Source: Capillidium heterosporum (lineage: Eukaryota; Entomophthoromycota; Entomophthoromycetes; Entomophthorales; Capillidiaceae). From it: a stretch of 64,000 nucleotides of DNA. The notes under the pieces were generated by a model. That model was not told the origin of the DNA, ran no database searches, and saw only the letters and a program-made list of their open reading frames with translations. Shown piece after piece: positions 22,584 through 33,869 of this stretch; positions within the stretch are counted from its first letter, which is position 1, and every line of letters begins with the position of its first letter. Both the position numbers and the translations under genes were made by a program. The stretch spans positions 186,001 to 250,000 of the forward strand of contig WBMQ01000001.1 of NCBI GenBank assembly GCA_016630905.1. The letters are read 5' to 3'.

Positions 22584-23040
22584 CTATATCAATCCATGAA
22601 AAACTCTGGTCTTCTTTACCAACATCAGCAACTTGATGAAGCCATCTCTTTCAACACAAAGGACCTCTATCCCCTTTTCATAAAGTATGAAGATAGGTGC
22701 CATCGTTATCTCGGTATCATCACGAACTCTCTATAGAAACTACATATTAAAAATGATATGGCAGATATAACTTACTTGAACTTAATTGATATTGACTACA
22801 AAGAACTTGGTATCTGGTCTTGCTTCCAACAGCTTTCTAACTTGTGAGCTAAGGTTCTATAGAGACTACAAGGTCAATTATTAACTTTTTGATAGTGGTA
22901 AATCAGTTTACCTGTCACAAAGGGAGAAGTATGCGAATATTGCCTTTTAAAAAGCTAGAGATGGTAGTAATTAAAGGTGTTGGTTCTTTGCCAGCGATAA
23001 TTTGCTGATAGCATTCGATTGTAGGAATGTAGCTGAGCAT
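22584..23040 (-). pseudogene. Thioredoxin-like pseudogene
   Basis: Three exon-like blocks on the minus strand with good GT-AG borders. Block 1 starts MLSYIPTIECYQQIIAGKEP; block 2 reads LSSQVRKLLEARPDTKFFVV, then NIN; block 3 reads VRDDTEITMAPIFILYEKGI, then EVLCVERDGF. This matches the second half of the thioredoxin fold, including the cis-proline strand (MAPIFILYEKG). The CxxC redox motif is absent and in-frame stops occur at the end of block 1 (LLPL-stop) and after NIN in block 2. I therefore call a decayed copy of a thioredoxin-like gene. An intact paralogue presumably exists elsewhere in the genome. Confidence 0.58.
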
Positions 23041-23289
23041 TTTTAAACAAAATTTGGAGTAAAAGTACGCTTTTGTTTGTATTTACAGATATTTTATATA
23101 CTATTTAATACTTAACTTTCAAAATCACAAACAGTGATTTCTATCATATAATATCATCAAATTTGAATAAAATAACTATATATACTCGATATATATTATC
23201 GAATTGATATGTATCAACTTTATTATCCTCAAAACTATACTATATATAGCACAGGTACATCAGTTAGTTTATTGCAAACATTAACTACT

Positions 23290-23892
23290 TCAAAAGCAAA
23301 TTGATAAAGGTTCAGAGCCAAGTGGATTACAAAAGATGTGAGCATCATTATCCTTGGCATATATGGTACCAGCAGTACATCCAGTGAAGCTCCAATGATG
23401 ATTTCAACGACTTGCTCCGTAATCTCCAACACAAACTAGTTGGCCTTCCTTCTCACAAGGTAAATCCTTAATTGGACATGACGTAGTCATATTTGTAAGG
23501 ATAGCTGTGATATTTAAGGGTGGTGATATGATTGAAAATGCAGTATTATTATGTATGCCATGGGAAGTTACATTTGAACTTGTTGATACAGTAACATCGG
23601 GCTTGGGTAGATAATTCTGAGTTACATTCGTAGGTTTTGATATATTGATTGGTGAAGCTGAATTTAGTTTATCGAAACCTTTCAGTAAATTTATAAGGTT
23701 AGTATCTTCCTCCTCCTTATCTAGCTCTTGGTTGCCCTCAGTATCCTGACCGATCTTAGACCTTTTGTTGATTTTATTGTTAAGATTGAGTTTAATTTCA
23801 GTGCCATGATCGAGATCTTCATAAAATATTTCACCCAACATAAATGTAGCTAAGGTAAACGTTAAATTTAGGTAGTGTATTAACAACTTCAT
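23290..23892 (-). pseudogene. Secreted Ser/Thr/Asn-rich protein, broken chitin-binding-like domain
   Basis: The start at 23892 gives MKLLIHYLNLTFTLATFMLG, a signal peptide. A charged region follows, then a linker rich in Asn-x-Ser/Thr sites. The C-terminal Cys-rich module reads CPIKDLPCEKEGQLVCVGDY, then GASR, then TGA. After that stop the same frame continues NHHWSFTGCTAGTIYAKDND and AHIFCNP before a final stop. The pattern C-x-G-D/G-Y ... C-x-x-x-W ... C-x-x-GT-x-C is that of small CBM19-like chitin-binding modules. The TGA sits exactly where a conserved Cys is expected, and a second expected Cys is Tyr. The protein as written ends inside the module, so I treat it as a recently broken gene. 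It may still be expressed as a truncated secreted protein. Confidence 0.5.
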
Positions 23893-24467
23893 ACTGTATA
23901 TATTGAGGGCTGTAAGTATACTTTTGCAACGATAGCTTTTAGATTTGTATAGGTAGTTGATCGACGTATGTATACTTTCAATATACTTCAAATGGATTCA
24001 AAAGTCTTTGATTAATATTCACTTGAGTATCTCTAATTGTACTACCAAGCTTGAAAGTTATGTAAATTTCATATTGTGTGAAATATACCTTCAGATTCTT
24101 TCGATATCTTATAAGTTCCATATCACAGTATTAATACGAAATAAAAATCCATAAATATACGACTTTAATATTTCTGGTATCATTTGGACTCACTTCAAAA
24201 ATGGGTCGAAAATTCTAAATTAATTATACCATATAGTGGTTAAAATAGCTAATTAAAATGTAGTTTATTTGGAATTTATTGAATTGAATATTTTGAAATG
24301 GGCTTTAGCTATCTTTGCGAAAATTTAATTTGGATCGACCTTCCAAGTTTAGTTTAATGCTCAAAAGAACAGCCAATCAGTTGCAATTGGAACCCTAAGC
24401 TAGATTCAGGTCACAAGAATAGTGTTCTAAAAAATGCAGATTGATAATTTGAGATGAACTTGTGAAT

Positions 24468-26307
24468 ATGAACAAACCTGATCAGCTCAACAACACCACA
24501 TATTGTAGTCAACAGCCTAAGTATGTTACAGGGTATATGCCAACTTTCCAATGCCAAAGTCAACTGCAGAGAAATGTCTAACCACCGCTGTGACCAGTGT
24601 GCCAAGACTAAGAAGAAATGTGACAAGAAGCTACCCAAATGTACCAACTGTATCAAACGCAAGATTAACTGCACGTTGGAGCGAAAAATTGTATACAGCA
24701 AGAAATTCCAGCAGCAACTCGATGAATTCACACTAACTATAAATTTGGAACGTAAGCCTAGCCAGCCCGACCTGGATAATATACAAATCTACAATGCCAC
24801 TTTAGAGCAAGATGACAAACCAACCAAGTCCAAAACTTCACAGGCGAACTCAGCTTATAACTTGCCCATCCGATTTAAAGTGAACAGGAACTTAAATTCG
24901 CGTATTTTGGATACCTTCAACCTCCTACAGGATATCTATAAACCGGTAGCCAACAAGTCCTCGGCCAGCAACCTGTATGTCATAGTGGGTTCTCCCAATC
25001 TCAAATTCCCCAGCAACAAAACCAGTGCTTTCATTGGCACCTCCAAGATCCTAGGTAAAATTTTGTTAAAGAAGAGCATGATACCCAAAGCGGTATTCGA
25101 TACCAAGTTCAAAGTCGATTTCTATCTTTCCACGCTGCGCCAAAGCTTCATGTACTACTTCAAGATAGTTAACGCCAAATTCTACCTGTTTGATCCCCAC
25201 ACCTTCTTCAAAACAGAACGAAGCCCATTTCTACTGTATGCAATTCTATTGAGTGGTATAAACCATGTGCCCAAAGGAGACGCCAATATCGTTTCGATTG
25301 CTCAGTTTTTAGAGTACCAGGTATACAGCCAGTTCAAGCGGGAAGCTCAGACCATCAGCTTAAGTACGTTGCAGGCGTTCCTAGTACTTGCGTCAGGACT
25401 CAACCATATCGGCTGGGTGCAAGCCTGTGTCTTCCTAATCAAAGGCTGTTCCAACAATTTAGTGGTCGCATTAGGGCTCCACTTTATGGATGGCCAACTA
25501 CCTAGTCCTGACTGGAATAGTGCCAAGTTAGAGCGGTGGCTAGCTTTCGCTGGTATACTCCAGATCGACGCTATGGAGGGCTACCACAACATGTCCTGTC
25601 AGTTCAACTTCGTAGAGGAACTCGATGTCGCTAAACTCTCCACTTCCAAATTCCAGATGCTGCCTTCAGCCATCTGCAAGTTCGGTCCAAGTATCGTCAA
25701 TCCGGCCTACTTCCTTCTGACGGCGCACTATCTCCGCAAGACGCAGGTGCTGCGTCATCAAGTAAGCGAAGGGCTCATGGGTCTGGAGACCTACCTTTGT
25801 GAGATCACTAACATCAAAGGCAGCATCAACGCCATCACTAACTACCTCACATGTCAACTCAATAAAGCGGGTGCCGTCATCCCCACTTACAAGCATGAGC
25901 TAAAGCGTACTACAATCTTTGTCAATTACCTGAAAGCGATCTTCCTCGTTCGCATCCAGGGCATCATAACCTCCTTCGACAAACCCACCTTGAACGGACC
26001 TCAATCTTCAAGATGTCTACAGGTCATCAAAGAATCCTTCTTGAACGTGGAATGCATAATTTCCCAAAGTCGTCAGCTATCCGACCAACTCTATTATATC
26101 TACCACGTCCCTATGTTGTGCCAAACTTTTGTCTACCTCGTACTCAACAAGAAACTGTTAGCTGGAGAGCAAAGCTTCTGCCAAAGGATTGAGGACTTTG
26201 CTAACGAATACTTTATGAGCTTGAAGTACGGCACCATCAATCCCAATATGGTCAAGGTCAACCTAATGGTGATTGATACTATTTTGGAGGAAAGTCGGAA
26301 GAAATAA
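24468..26307 (+). CDS. Zn2Cys6 transcription factor 2, beside the monooxygenase array
   Basis: Paralogue of the regulator at 1675-3459. Two starts are possible. One is an unspliced ATG at 24523. The other, which I prefer, is an ATG at 24468 with a 49-nt intron (24521-24569, strong GTATGT donor) that joins QQPK to EMSNHRCDQC in phase and gives 596 residues. In that model the zinc cluster cysteines are 25, 28, 35, 42, 45 and 52, followed by a Lys/Arg linker. Shared motifs with paralogue 1 include FYLFDPHTFF, SPFLLYA, TLQAF and KLERWLAF. It is transcribed towards monooxygenase copy 1 (converging, about 560 bp apart). Genes of that family carry CCG-N9-CGG elements of the kind bound by such dimers, so it is the obvious candidate regulator; this is inference. 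Confidence 0.88.
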
Positions 26308-26867
26308 TCGGTAAGCATATTTTCCAGTTTATTCAGATTGTTGAGGAGTTATTTAAGGCCTAAATCATTAGAGTTAGGAGCTAGTGCTGTAGATAGTTTA
26401 GTAAGTAATTGAAATTCGACTTCATTAAAAGTTTATATATTGTTATCAATTTCAATGCTTATATACTTTTAAAATATGTCACTTGTATGCATCATACAGC
26501 TAGATAAATCGTAGGCCCTTGTCTTATGCACTAATAATTATTGATGCTTGCTATCGGCTCTCCTTTTACTTGTAAGCCAAAACCTAAATGCACACTCAAC
26601 AATGCTATAAATTGAAACGGTACACCGATGATAGTAAAGGAGCTTAAACGAGAGGATAGGTAGAAATAGACTTATGATATCCAAATTTTAATACTATAAA
26701 TCCAAGCCTATCTTTTCGAAATATGCTTTAAGTTTATTTAGTATCATTTGGATAAGCCTAATATATGTGTTATTAAAAGTGTAAGATAAAATTTATCATA
26801 CAAGGCAAAAAGAAATTTTAATGCTGTATAATATTTAATAAGTGAAAATGAATATACGCTATACAAG
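26308..26867. other. Convergent intergenic region
   Basis: AT-rich 3' flanks of regulator 2 and monooxygenase copy 1. The last part, from 26822, belongs to the tract shared with copy 2. No gene was seen. Confidence 0.5.
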
Positions 26868-27455
26868 TTATAGGTTTAAAAAGGTATTAAAGTAGCTACT
26901 CAAACTATCTACATCGGAAACCCCATCCATTACGTTGGCTACATGGAAGTCTGGTCGAATAACAATAAAGCTAATCCTATCTTTGCCCAAGTTGAAGTAG
27001 TTGGCAGTATCTAAAGTTTGATCCAAGTAAGAGCTGTACTTGCCAACTAGCTCTACTAATTCTTGCAACTTGGCTTTACCTTGGTCGTTCAAGTCCCGTT
27101 GCTGTAGTTGTAAGTTGGACCAGATCTTCCAATCGAACATGGGAATGGGAAGCACTATACGGATATCTATGACCTGGACCAAGCTAGCAGCTTTGTCAAA
27201 CTGCTTGAAGGTGTTGTATAGATAAGGTAGGTAGTCGATATGTACAACTTGGTTGGGGATGGTGATTAGAAGTTGGAACTTGGCGCCTCCATTGAAGAAG
27301 CTGTGGGTACTAACTTCAGTCTGTGACTTGAGATCGAAGAGTGGGAAGCTGGGTAGTCGGAAGCCTACCCCCGTAACCAGACTATTTGCCCAATAGCAAC
27401 TTTTGTACTTGATGTTGACTAAATTGGCATCGTACTCCAAATTGACTTCCGAGAT
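26822..27455. repeat. Inverted copy of a 634-bp identical tract (arm 1)
   Basis: The reverse complement of this stretch matches 39956-40589 with no difference found where I compared rows. It covers the C-terminal coding third of monooxygenase copy 1 plus about 46 bp of 3' flank. Both ends stop abruptly at diverged sequence, and both arms are the same length. Confidence 0.85.
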
Positions 27456-28720
27456 GGTGTTAGAGCCTATCTGTCGAATGGCGTCGAAGGACATGGCAAA
27501 CGGTACCACATACTCGCGAGTGAAGTTAGTAACAAAGCTAGGTCTTGACAGCACGTTACGGATTAAACTACCGCTGTTGCGAAGAACTAATTTTGCAATG
27601 GCCTTACGTTCTGAGTTGAAGGTATCTAATAGTGCGGTACCCTTTGTCTTACTGTTGAGGCGTAAGCTGAGTTTCCAAGCCAGATTGAAGGCATCCTGGA
27701 TCCCCGTGTTCATACCTTGACCACCGGCTGGTGAGTGTACGTGGGCAGCATCCCCACACAATATCAAGTTATTCTTCAAGTGAGTCGTTGCAGTACGCTC
27801 GTTGATCTTGAAGGTGTTGATCCATATCGTCTCTTTGACCTCACACTTGTAGGGTGCTATAAGATCGTTGAACATCTCAAACAGCTGTGTTTGGTTGGGT
27901 TCGATATCACCTTCCCTCAAAGGCAGAATAAACCTTACTACGTCGTCCTTGATGTTGATAAAACCGGCTCCCAGATCACCCTTCACGAAGAAACTAAGGT
28001 ACTATATCAGTAAATTTTACATACATATCAGTGTACTTACTTCCCAAACCCATGAGTTGGTAGATTAGTATCCACCTTGGCATCACAGCACAACAAATTT
28101 AAGTTTACCGTTTCACCTTCAAAGTTTATGCTGGCTTGCTTGCGGACTATGGATCGCGCTCCATCGCATCCGATGATAAATTGAAACTGTATGGTCTCTT
28201 CAATACCGTTGCCTAGGTTCTTTACCTTTGCCGATTGGGCAACTTCGTCGACAAAGTTGATATTTATAAGTTCGACTCCGCGCTCTACATTATATCCCAA
28301 ATTATTGAGCTTCGCCTCCAAGATCTTTTCTGTTTCACTTTGGACTAGGCCTACCATAAAAGGTGTGCTCGAATTGGGCTTGGGCAGTTGGATTCCAAAA
28401 AGCTGTCTCCCCTCTTTATACAGGTTGAATCCTATATTGTCCAGTTTTCGTCCGGTTTCTGCCATTTCGTCGACTACATCTATTAAGTTGAGGATCTCTA
28501 GGGTACGTGAGTGAATAGTAAAGGCTCGTGAATAGAAATCGATTGTTGTACGTTTCTCTAAGAGGATGGAGTGGTTGGTATGTTATATTTCAGAGTAAAT
28601 ATTACCTATTATACGAAAGCTTATGGAGTTTATGTGCAAGAAGTGAGCTAGGCACAGGCCTACCGGACCGGCGCCCACTATAAGTACTTGAGGGTTCTTT
28701 GAATTCTGTTGATTGCTCAT
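26868..28720 (-). CDS. FAD-dependent aromatic monooxygenase, copy 1
   Basis: Three exons, 28606-28720, 28041-28557 and 26868-27993, give 585 residues. The true start is the ATG at 28720 (MSNQQNSKNPQVLIVGAGPV). The N-terminal dinucleotide-binding motif GAGPVG is at residues 16-21, and GCDGARS near the end of exon 2 is the second FAD/NADPH motif. LCGDAAHVHSPAGGQGMNTG is the ribityl-binding GD motif, and a thioredoxin-like C-terminal domain ends with VIRPDFHV. This is the phenol 2-monooxygenase/PHBH-type class-A flavoprotein layout (FAD_binding_3 plus phenol-hydroxylase C-terminal domain). Such enzymes use NADPH and O2 to hydroxylate aromatic or polyketide substrates; the substrate here is unknown. 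The C-terminal part is identical to copy 2. Confidence 0.9.
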
Positions 28721-28952
28721 ATTTGTTTTGTCTCTTGTAAATTGAAGAATCTCAAGATCGATCAGCTTCACACCTATTTATACCTTTATTTTTCGGCAAT
28801 AGATATTGTGTCTCCAATATATTTTGCTCAATCCAACGGTTAATTTCGCCTATATTTTGGATACGTAGTCATTTTTTAAGTTGTCCCGACAAATTATCGA
28901 TACTTGAAGGGTGTATCGGCTTTTGAAAAGAAGGTAGGTTTAATCCCATAAT

Positions 28953-28967
28953 CCGACTGTATATCGG
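28953..28967 (-). promoter_or_regulatory. Everted CCG-N9-CGG element upstream of copy 1
   Basis: CCG at 28953-28955 and CGG at 28965-28967 with nine bases between, 233 bp upstream of the start ATG. Read in gene direction it is AAACCGATATACAGTCGG. A third CGG (TATCGGC) lies at about 28917. The same spacing is found upstream of copies 2 and 5. Everted CGG triplets are typical Zn2Cys6 dimer targets. Confidence 0.55.
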
Positions 28968-29305
28968 TTTATAAAAATAAACTTTGAGCTTTGCACATGT
29001 GGCAAGTTTTTGTAGGTAGATATGTTATAGGTTAAAGACTGCATACGTTAAGGTATATCTATAGACTTTTCTAGTTGTATATAATGGTTTCAGTAGGTAC
29101 TTTAGTATTTCCGCTTCAAATTGATACTTTTTTGATCCTACTTAGTTCCGAAAAATTGGCTTATTTTAAAAAATTCAATTCTAAAACTTTCACAGCTTTT
29201 CTAAACAATCCAACACCTATCACGACTTTCTGATTACTTTCCTTCCAATTCTATTTCAAAAATTTAGTTCAAACAAAAGTTCTCAACTTTTACAATATCA
29301 AAAAT

Positions 29306-29998
29306 ATGGAAGAGCTGAATAACACTACACTAAAAGGAAATAAGGCCGACCTTACAACAAATGGTAATTGAAATAAACCAGCTTTAAACTTATCAATTTT
29401 AAATTGAAGTAGACCTAGTTGGCTTATCTACAAATTTAGATGACGATGTTATTGAATTACCAAGTAACTTTCTAATTTATAGTTTTAATTATTTCTTTAA
29501 CATCATATATATTCTTTCATTTTAGAGAAAAGTAGTTTGGCTGATGAAATAGGTATCAGTTTGGACGACGCCAGCTTCAGCTCGGGAATTATACAAAAAT
29601 TAGTCAAACCTACGGTACAATCAATTTAAAAAAATAATTAACGAAGCAGTTACCAGAACGGTTGAAGTTCCAAAAGGATAGTAAATTAGCACTAGCAAAC
29701 GCAACTACCGTATTTGTAAACTACTTAGCCTCGACGTAACTTTTTTACGTTTACATTTACTCATCGGGTAGGGCACAAGATGTAGCGCGCCTCGACAACA
29801 AGAAGACAATTCAGACAAGTCACCTCCTCAAAGCAATTAGTGAGATCGAATTATTCGAGGATAAAGATTTGAAGGAGTTGAATGAATTGGCTGAAGGTAA
29901 ATGCTTTTAAATTTAGAGCTTTTGTAGATCGAATATCTCATCTTAAAATTATATTTTTAAACATTTTAGTGCTGAGCGCCAAAAAGACTAAGAAATAG
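29306..29998 (+). CDS. DPB4: Histone-fold DNA polymerase epsilon subunit (Dpb4/POLE3-like)
   Basis: Six exons, 29306-29363, 29413-29463, 29526-29614, 29650-29735, 29772-29896 and 29970-29998, all GT-AG and in phase, give 145 residues. After an acidic N-terminal tail comes a histone fold of the NF-YB/H2B type: LPERLKFQKDSKLALANATT, VFVNYLASTAQDVARLDNKK, TIQTSHLLKAISEIELFED. It ends in a Lys-rich tail (AKKTKK). This matches POLE3/Dpb4 (compare SRAASVFVLYATS and KTLNASDVLSAMEEMEF in the human protein). Dpb4 pairs with Dpb3 in DNA polymerase epsilon and in ISW2/CHRAC chromatin remodellers, binding nucleosomal DNA at forks. The usual N-terminal histone-fold helix is preceded here by a longer acidic leader. 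The exons are short, so the gene is easily missed. Confidence 0.82.
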
Positions 29999-30523
29999 AA
30001 ATGGTAAGTGTAAACAAGAGCGTAAAGTTTGCAGTCAAAACTTGAATGTACAGATTAATTCCAATAAAATTGAGCAAAGTACATAGCCTTGAACTACACT
30101 TTAGAAGCTATTTTAAAATAATGGAAATATTGACTTTGAGTTTTAGATAGTTATTTAGATTTGTAGATGGCAGGGATATTCTGCTGGAGACTGATTTAGT
30201 ATTTTGTTAGCAAAAGTGATATAGTTGATAAGTATTTGTGGCTTTTGAAAGACTGTTTAGGAGTTGAAAGTGTAGTACTATACTAGGGCTTTGGGATATC
30301 AACAATGAAATTGCAACTTCCTTTTTGGTAAGGAGTTGTAGTTTAATGTAGGTTAAAGCAAAATAAGACTATGGATATAACTTGAACATCCATTAACAGC
30401 CTTGAAAATAATATTTATTGAACTTTAAACATATTTATACAATTCAATTATTTTTTATTTCCAAGTTCATAAGCTATAAAGCATATAGTTTACAACAGTT
30501 GAAACTAAACCTACCGATAAATC
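29999..30523. other. Intergenic, convergent 3' flanks
   Basis: Between Dpb4 (plus) and the fasciclin gene (minus). AT-rich, no gene seen. Confidence 0.5.
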
Positions 30524-33177
30524 CTACTCCTCAACCGGCTCAACAGCTGGCTCGTCGATTGGCTGATAGCCTAGAGCTCTTACCCTAAAGTACCTGAAGT
30601 AGACCATGTAAACGATGCCACCTAAAGTAGCAATGGATGCTAGAGTCAACACGAGATCGGCCAAAAAGGTGAGAAACGGGTTCTTAGAGCCAATTTCCGG
30701 TTGCAGTAAAAGTACCCTATCGACGACAACCACCGCCATATCATAGGCCTGCCCCGAAGTGTGAACTTTAGCCTGCCAGTCGAATAATGTGGTAGGTGCT
30801 CCTTCCAGCCGCAGTAGAACGTTTTCCAAAGTTCTATCGTCGCCATCGTCATCTCCGTTGTTGAAACGACTATTTTTATGCTTGGAGTCGGGATCTGGCC
30901 TCCGGTCGATGAATATAATCTTGAGGCGCGGTAATGACTTGGCCATCGTGTGGAAGGATAGAGTCTCATTCAGCTGGTTCAGCTTGGAGGGTATGCGCTT
31001 CGTCAGGAAGTGGAGCTGCAGCGTCGTTCTTAGAAGATCATCGTCGTGGACGAGTTCTGTCAAGTTAACCTTGGACCACGCTTCGTCAGTCGGGGCAAGT
31101 ACACTTTGCGTCTCAGGGGAATATAGAAGGTTGGTTAGATTAGCGCGCTCCAGTAAACTTAGGAAAGTAGTGACCTTTGATCCAATCAGATACTGTTTTG
31201 CCGTTAGATGGTCATACAAATCAGGTGGAATGGCCAGAGCTGATGTCCTGTGTACGACTCCATTTTCGACAAAGGTATCCAGATCGGTAAGCTTGGCTTC
31301 AATCTCAAATGGAGCTTGTTCAAGCGAATAGATACCCAACTTACTTCTAGTGATAGCCAATGTCTCGTTGCTCAACCAAGTCGGGTAATCGGTCGTAGTT
31401 CCAGCAGTTACATCAGTCGAGTAAGTCAATTTGGTTATGACATGGTAGTCAACAAAATCTTGCAATAGCTGTTGGGACCCGTTGCTCAATAGTACATTCA
31501 GGAGTAGCTGCTGTCGGTCAGCCTGGAAAGCTCGATTGGAGGGCAGTAATGCAGTAATACCTGATTGACTAAACAGCTTAGACTCGCGGCCACTGAGTCG
31601 TAAAAGTTGTGCAAAGTCAGACAGATCAGAATCCTGTGCCAAGAAGGCATCCAGCTTGGAAGGTAGGCTCAAAGGTGCCGATATAGGGATGAGCGTCGTC
31701 CGATCGGTAAGCAGGAAGTTGTCAACCATACTTGCCTGTCGGTTGAAACTGATGACGTCCTTATTGACTTCCACTTTGATACGTTGTGAGTTGCCTAACG
31801 TCTTCAGAGCTAGCTCGGTTTTGATTATGGAATTCGCCTTTAGCAAATCGCGATCATAATGTCCCGGTAGTATGTGGTATTTAAGTTGGTCCATAAGCGA
31901 CGTACTATTGAAATCCAATCCAACGTCAGGAGGTACTAAGATCGTATAGGGCTTAGTCGTACGGACAAAGTAGCTCTTCAAATCGGATTCGGAAGCAACC
32001 TTGGCGAATTTAATTGCCTGTAGCCCAACTAAATATTTCAACCCGTTGAACTCCAAACCGGGTGGGTTGAAAGCACTACTCAGAATGTGGATTACACCTT
32101 TCAAAAATAAGTTATGGGATAGTAAAAGAATTACCATTGGAAGTTAAAATATCTTTAACTTTGACGGGGATGCCGTTGTAGGTCGTCATATTTAAGGCAT
32201 CGTAGTGGGCAATAGCTATAGGATCTCCAGCCAAGTTGGTAGTGTAGATTGGGTGCTTGGATTCTATCAGTTGAGTGTACAGGACGGGTGGGTCGTCGGC
32301 ATTGAATAGTGTGTTGACGACGGCTGAACCTACCACTAGGTAACGGTCTTTATTGGACCATATGTGATCAGTCGATAGGTAATCCAGCTCTACTTGCTTG
32401 AAATGATTCTTCAAAGTTGTATCGTCCCATACAAATAAATTGCAAGGTTTGTTGTCATCATGTACCACCTTTGAGATCATATCAGTCTTGTTGAGGAGTC
32501 GAGTGAAAATAGAGAGTTCCGGATGATTACGCAAAACCGTCTCTAAAATAAAGTAAAATGATCGGTTCAGTTTATATATAAAAGCTGCTTCTTACTTAAA
32601 TCGGATGGTGGTTTTATGTAGTCATCAACGGTATGAATGTAACCTATTTTGACAAAAGAATAAATATAAAAAATCAATTTTACAAAAATTTACCATTATC
32701 TGCTTCCAGGTCAAAATCTACCACCTTTACTCCATTGAAGTTAATTCCCTTCCTATTCTTACTATCCAACTCCACTCGAATAACTTGACCATGCCCATTT
32801 CCAAAGGGAGCTCTATCAAAGACATCACGCCCCAACCAAGTCTCCACCAAGGGACGCTCCTTCAAGCCTCTTAAAACAGTCTCATTGAATTTCCCATCCA
32901 GCATGTGATATCTTACCAACCTCTCCTTATCCATACGGGTTGGGTATAGCTCTTCCAATTTATCAAGCTTTTCATTGGTCAAAGCTAAGATGGTAACTTG
33001 GTCGAGACGGTTTATAGTTGGTATCATACGCGATTCTTGGAGGAGATAGATCATCCTTTTGAACTCTGGTTTTGCACTTAGGATGTCGATAACTGTCGTT
33101 GAAAATGTAAATTGACCGTACAGACATACCATCAACAGTAGCATGAAAGTTAATGAGCAACATGCAACTCGCATCAT
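30524..33177 (-). CDS. Five-domain fasciclin (FAS1) type I membrane protein
   Basis: Four exons, 32694-33177, 32596-32643, 32135-32542 and 30524-32097, give 837 residues. An N-terminal signal peptide (CCSLTFMLLLMVCLYGQFTF) is followed by five FAS1-like units. They begin near DILSAKPEFKRMIYLLQ (exon 1), TVLRNHPELSIFTRLLNK (exon 3), and three in exon 4 (FAKVASESDLKSYFV, LSDFAQLLRLSGRESKLFS, VTTFLSLLERANLTNLLY). Typical FAS1 strands recur (YTILVPPD, ITALLPSNRAF, SVLAPTDEAW, each followed by a YHIL/YHVI/LHFL-type motif). Near the C-terminus is one membrane span (FLADLVLTLASIATLGGIVY) and a short cytosolic acidic tail. FAS1 proteins mediate cell adhesion or act at the plasma membrane or vacuole. 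Many N-glycosylation sites are present. Confidence 0.88.
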
Positions 33178-33869
33178 TGAAATAAATAAGTAAAAGGGTG
33201 TAGTTGGTAGTTATTTACAATGTAGTATTAGATTATAGATTGATTGGTATTAGATGTAAATTTCGATTAAGTTGATGCTGATGTAGTTCTAAGTTCTTGG
33301 TTATAAATTTGATTACAAACCCATTTGAATTAGTTTAAGTTTGTCGCCTGTTGCACTGAGCCTAAATTTGTGGTATTCTATTGGCTAAATGAAGCCTGTA
33401 TGATCTCATCGCAGGATTCAAACCAACGCTTTTCAAATTGTAGGATATAAAGGTTTGGGTATTTTAACAACACTAGTTCCAAGTCAGTGTCGTAATTAAA
33501 ATAGCTTTATAAAGCTTCAAAGAAAGGCCCATCACAAATATATATCGATGCATTGCTACAATTCCATCAATTCCTATATGAAGTTTTATGTCACTATAAA
33601 GGCTTGTCAAACTACTGCGGTTTCAAACTACTAAATTTAACTTGAATGAAATGCAAGCCTCAAACCTTTGCAGTAGGGCTGCCGTTAAAACTGTAGTTTA
33701 GTCTAAGGTTTACCTCAAACCAATATGAACAGCAATTGAAATTTGAACGGACACTTCAACTATACACAAACTTTACCTACTTATAAAAGCAGCTAGCCAC
33801 TTTTAAAGACAATTAACCTTTCTACTTTACCTCAACTTCAACCTAATCTAAATAAATCCAATTACCAAC
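33178..33869. other. Divergent promoter region
   Basis: About 690 bp between the fasciclin gene (minus) and the DUF4436 gene (plus), presumably holding both promoters. No named element was seen. Confidence 0.5.

Noticed and set aside
22900-23410. TGA read as Cys (altered genetic code)
   Set aside because: Two decayed genes show TGA where Cys might stand, but intact genes here (for example the 165-aa coiled-coil gene) end at TGA, and a TAA also interrupts one of the decayed genes. Decay is simpler.
27040-27225. Open frame opposite monooxygenase copy 1, repeated exactly at 40186-40371
   Set aside because: It is a shadow frame on the opposite strand of the identical 634-bp tract; its duplication only reflects that tract.
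30789-31331. 180-codon plus-strand frame opposite the fasciclin gene
   Set aside because: Ser/Arg-rich antisense shadow of a well-supported coding exon.
33350-33440. tRNA-like B-box sequence (GGATTCAAACC)
   Set aside because: No A box, acceptor stem or cloverleaf could be built around it.
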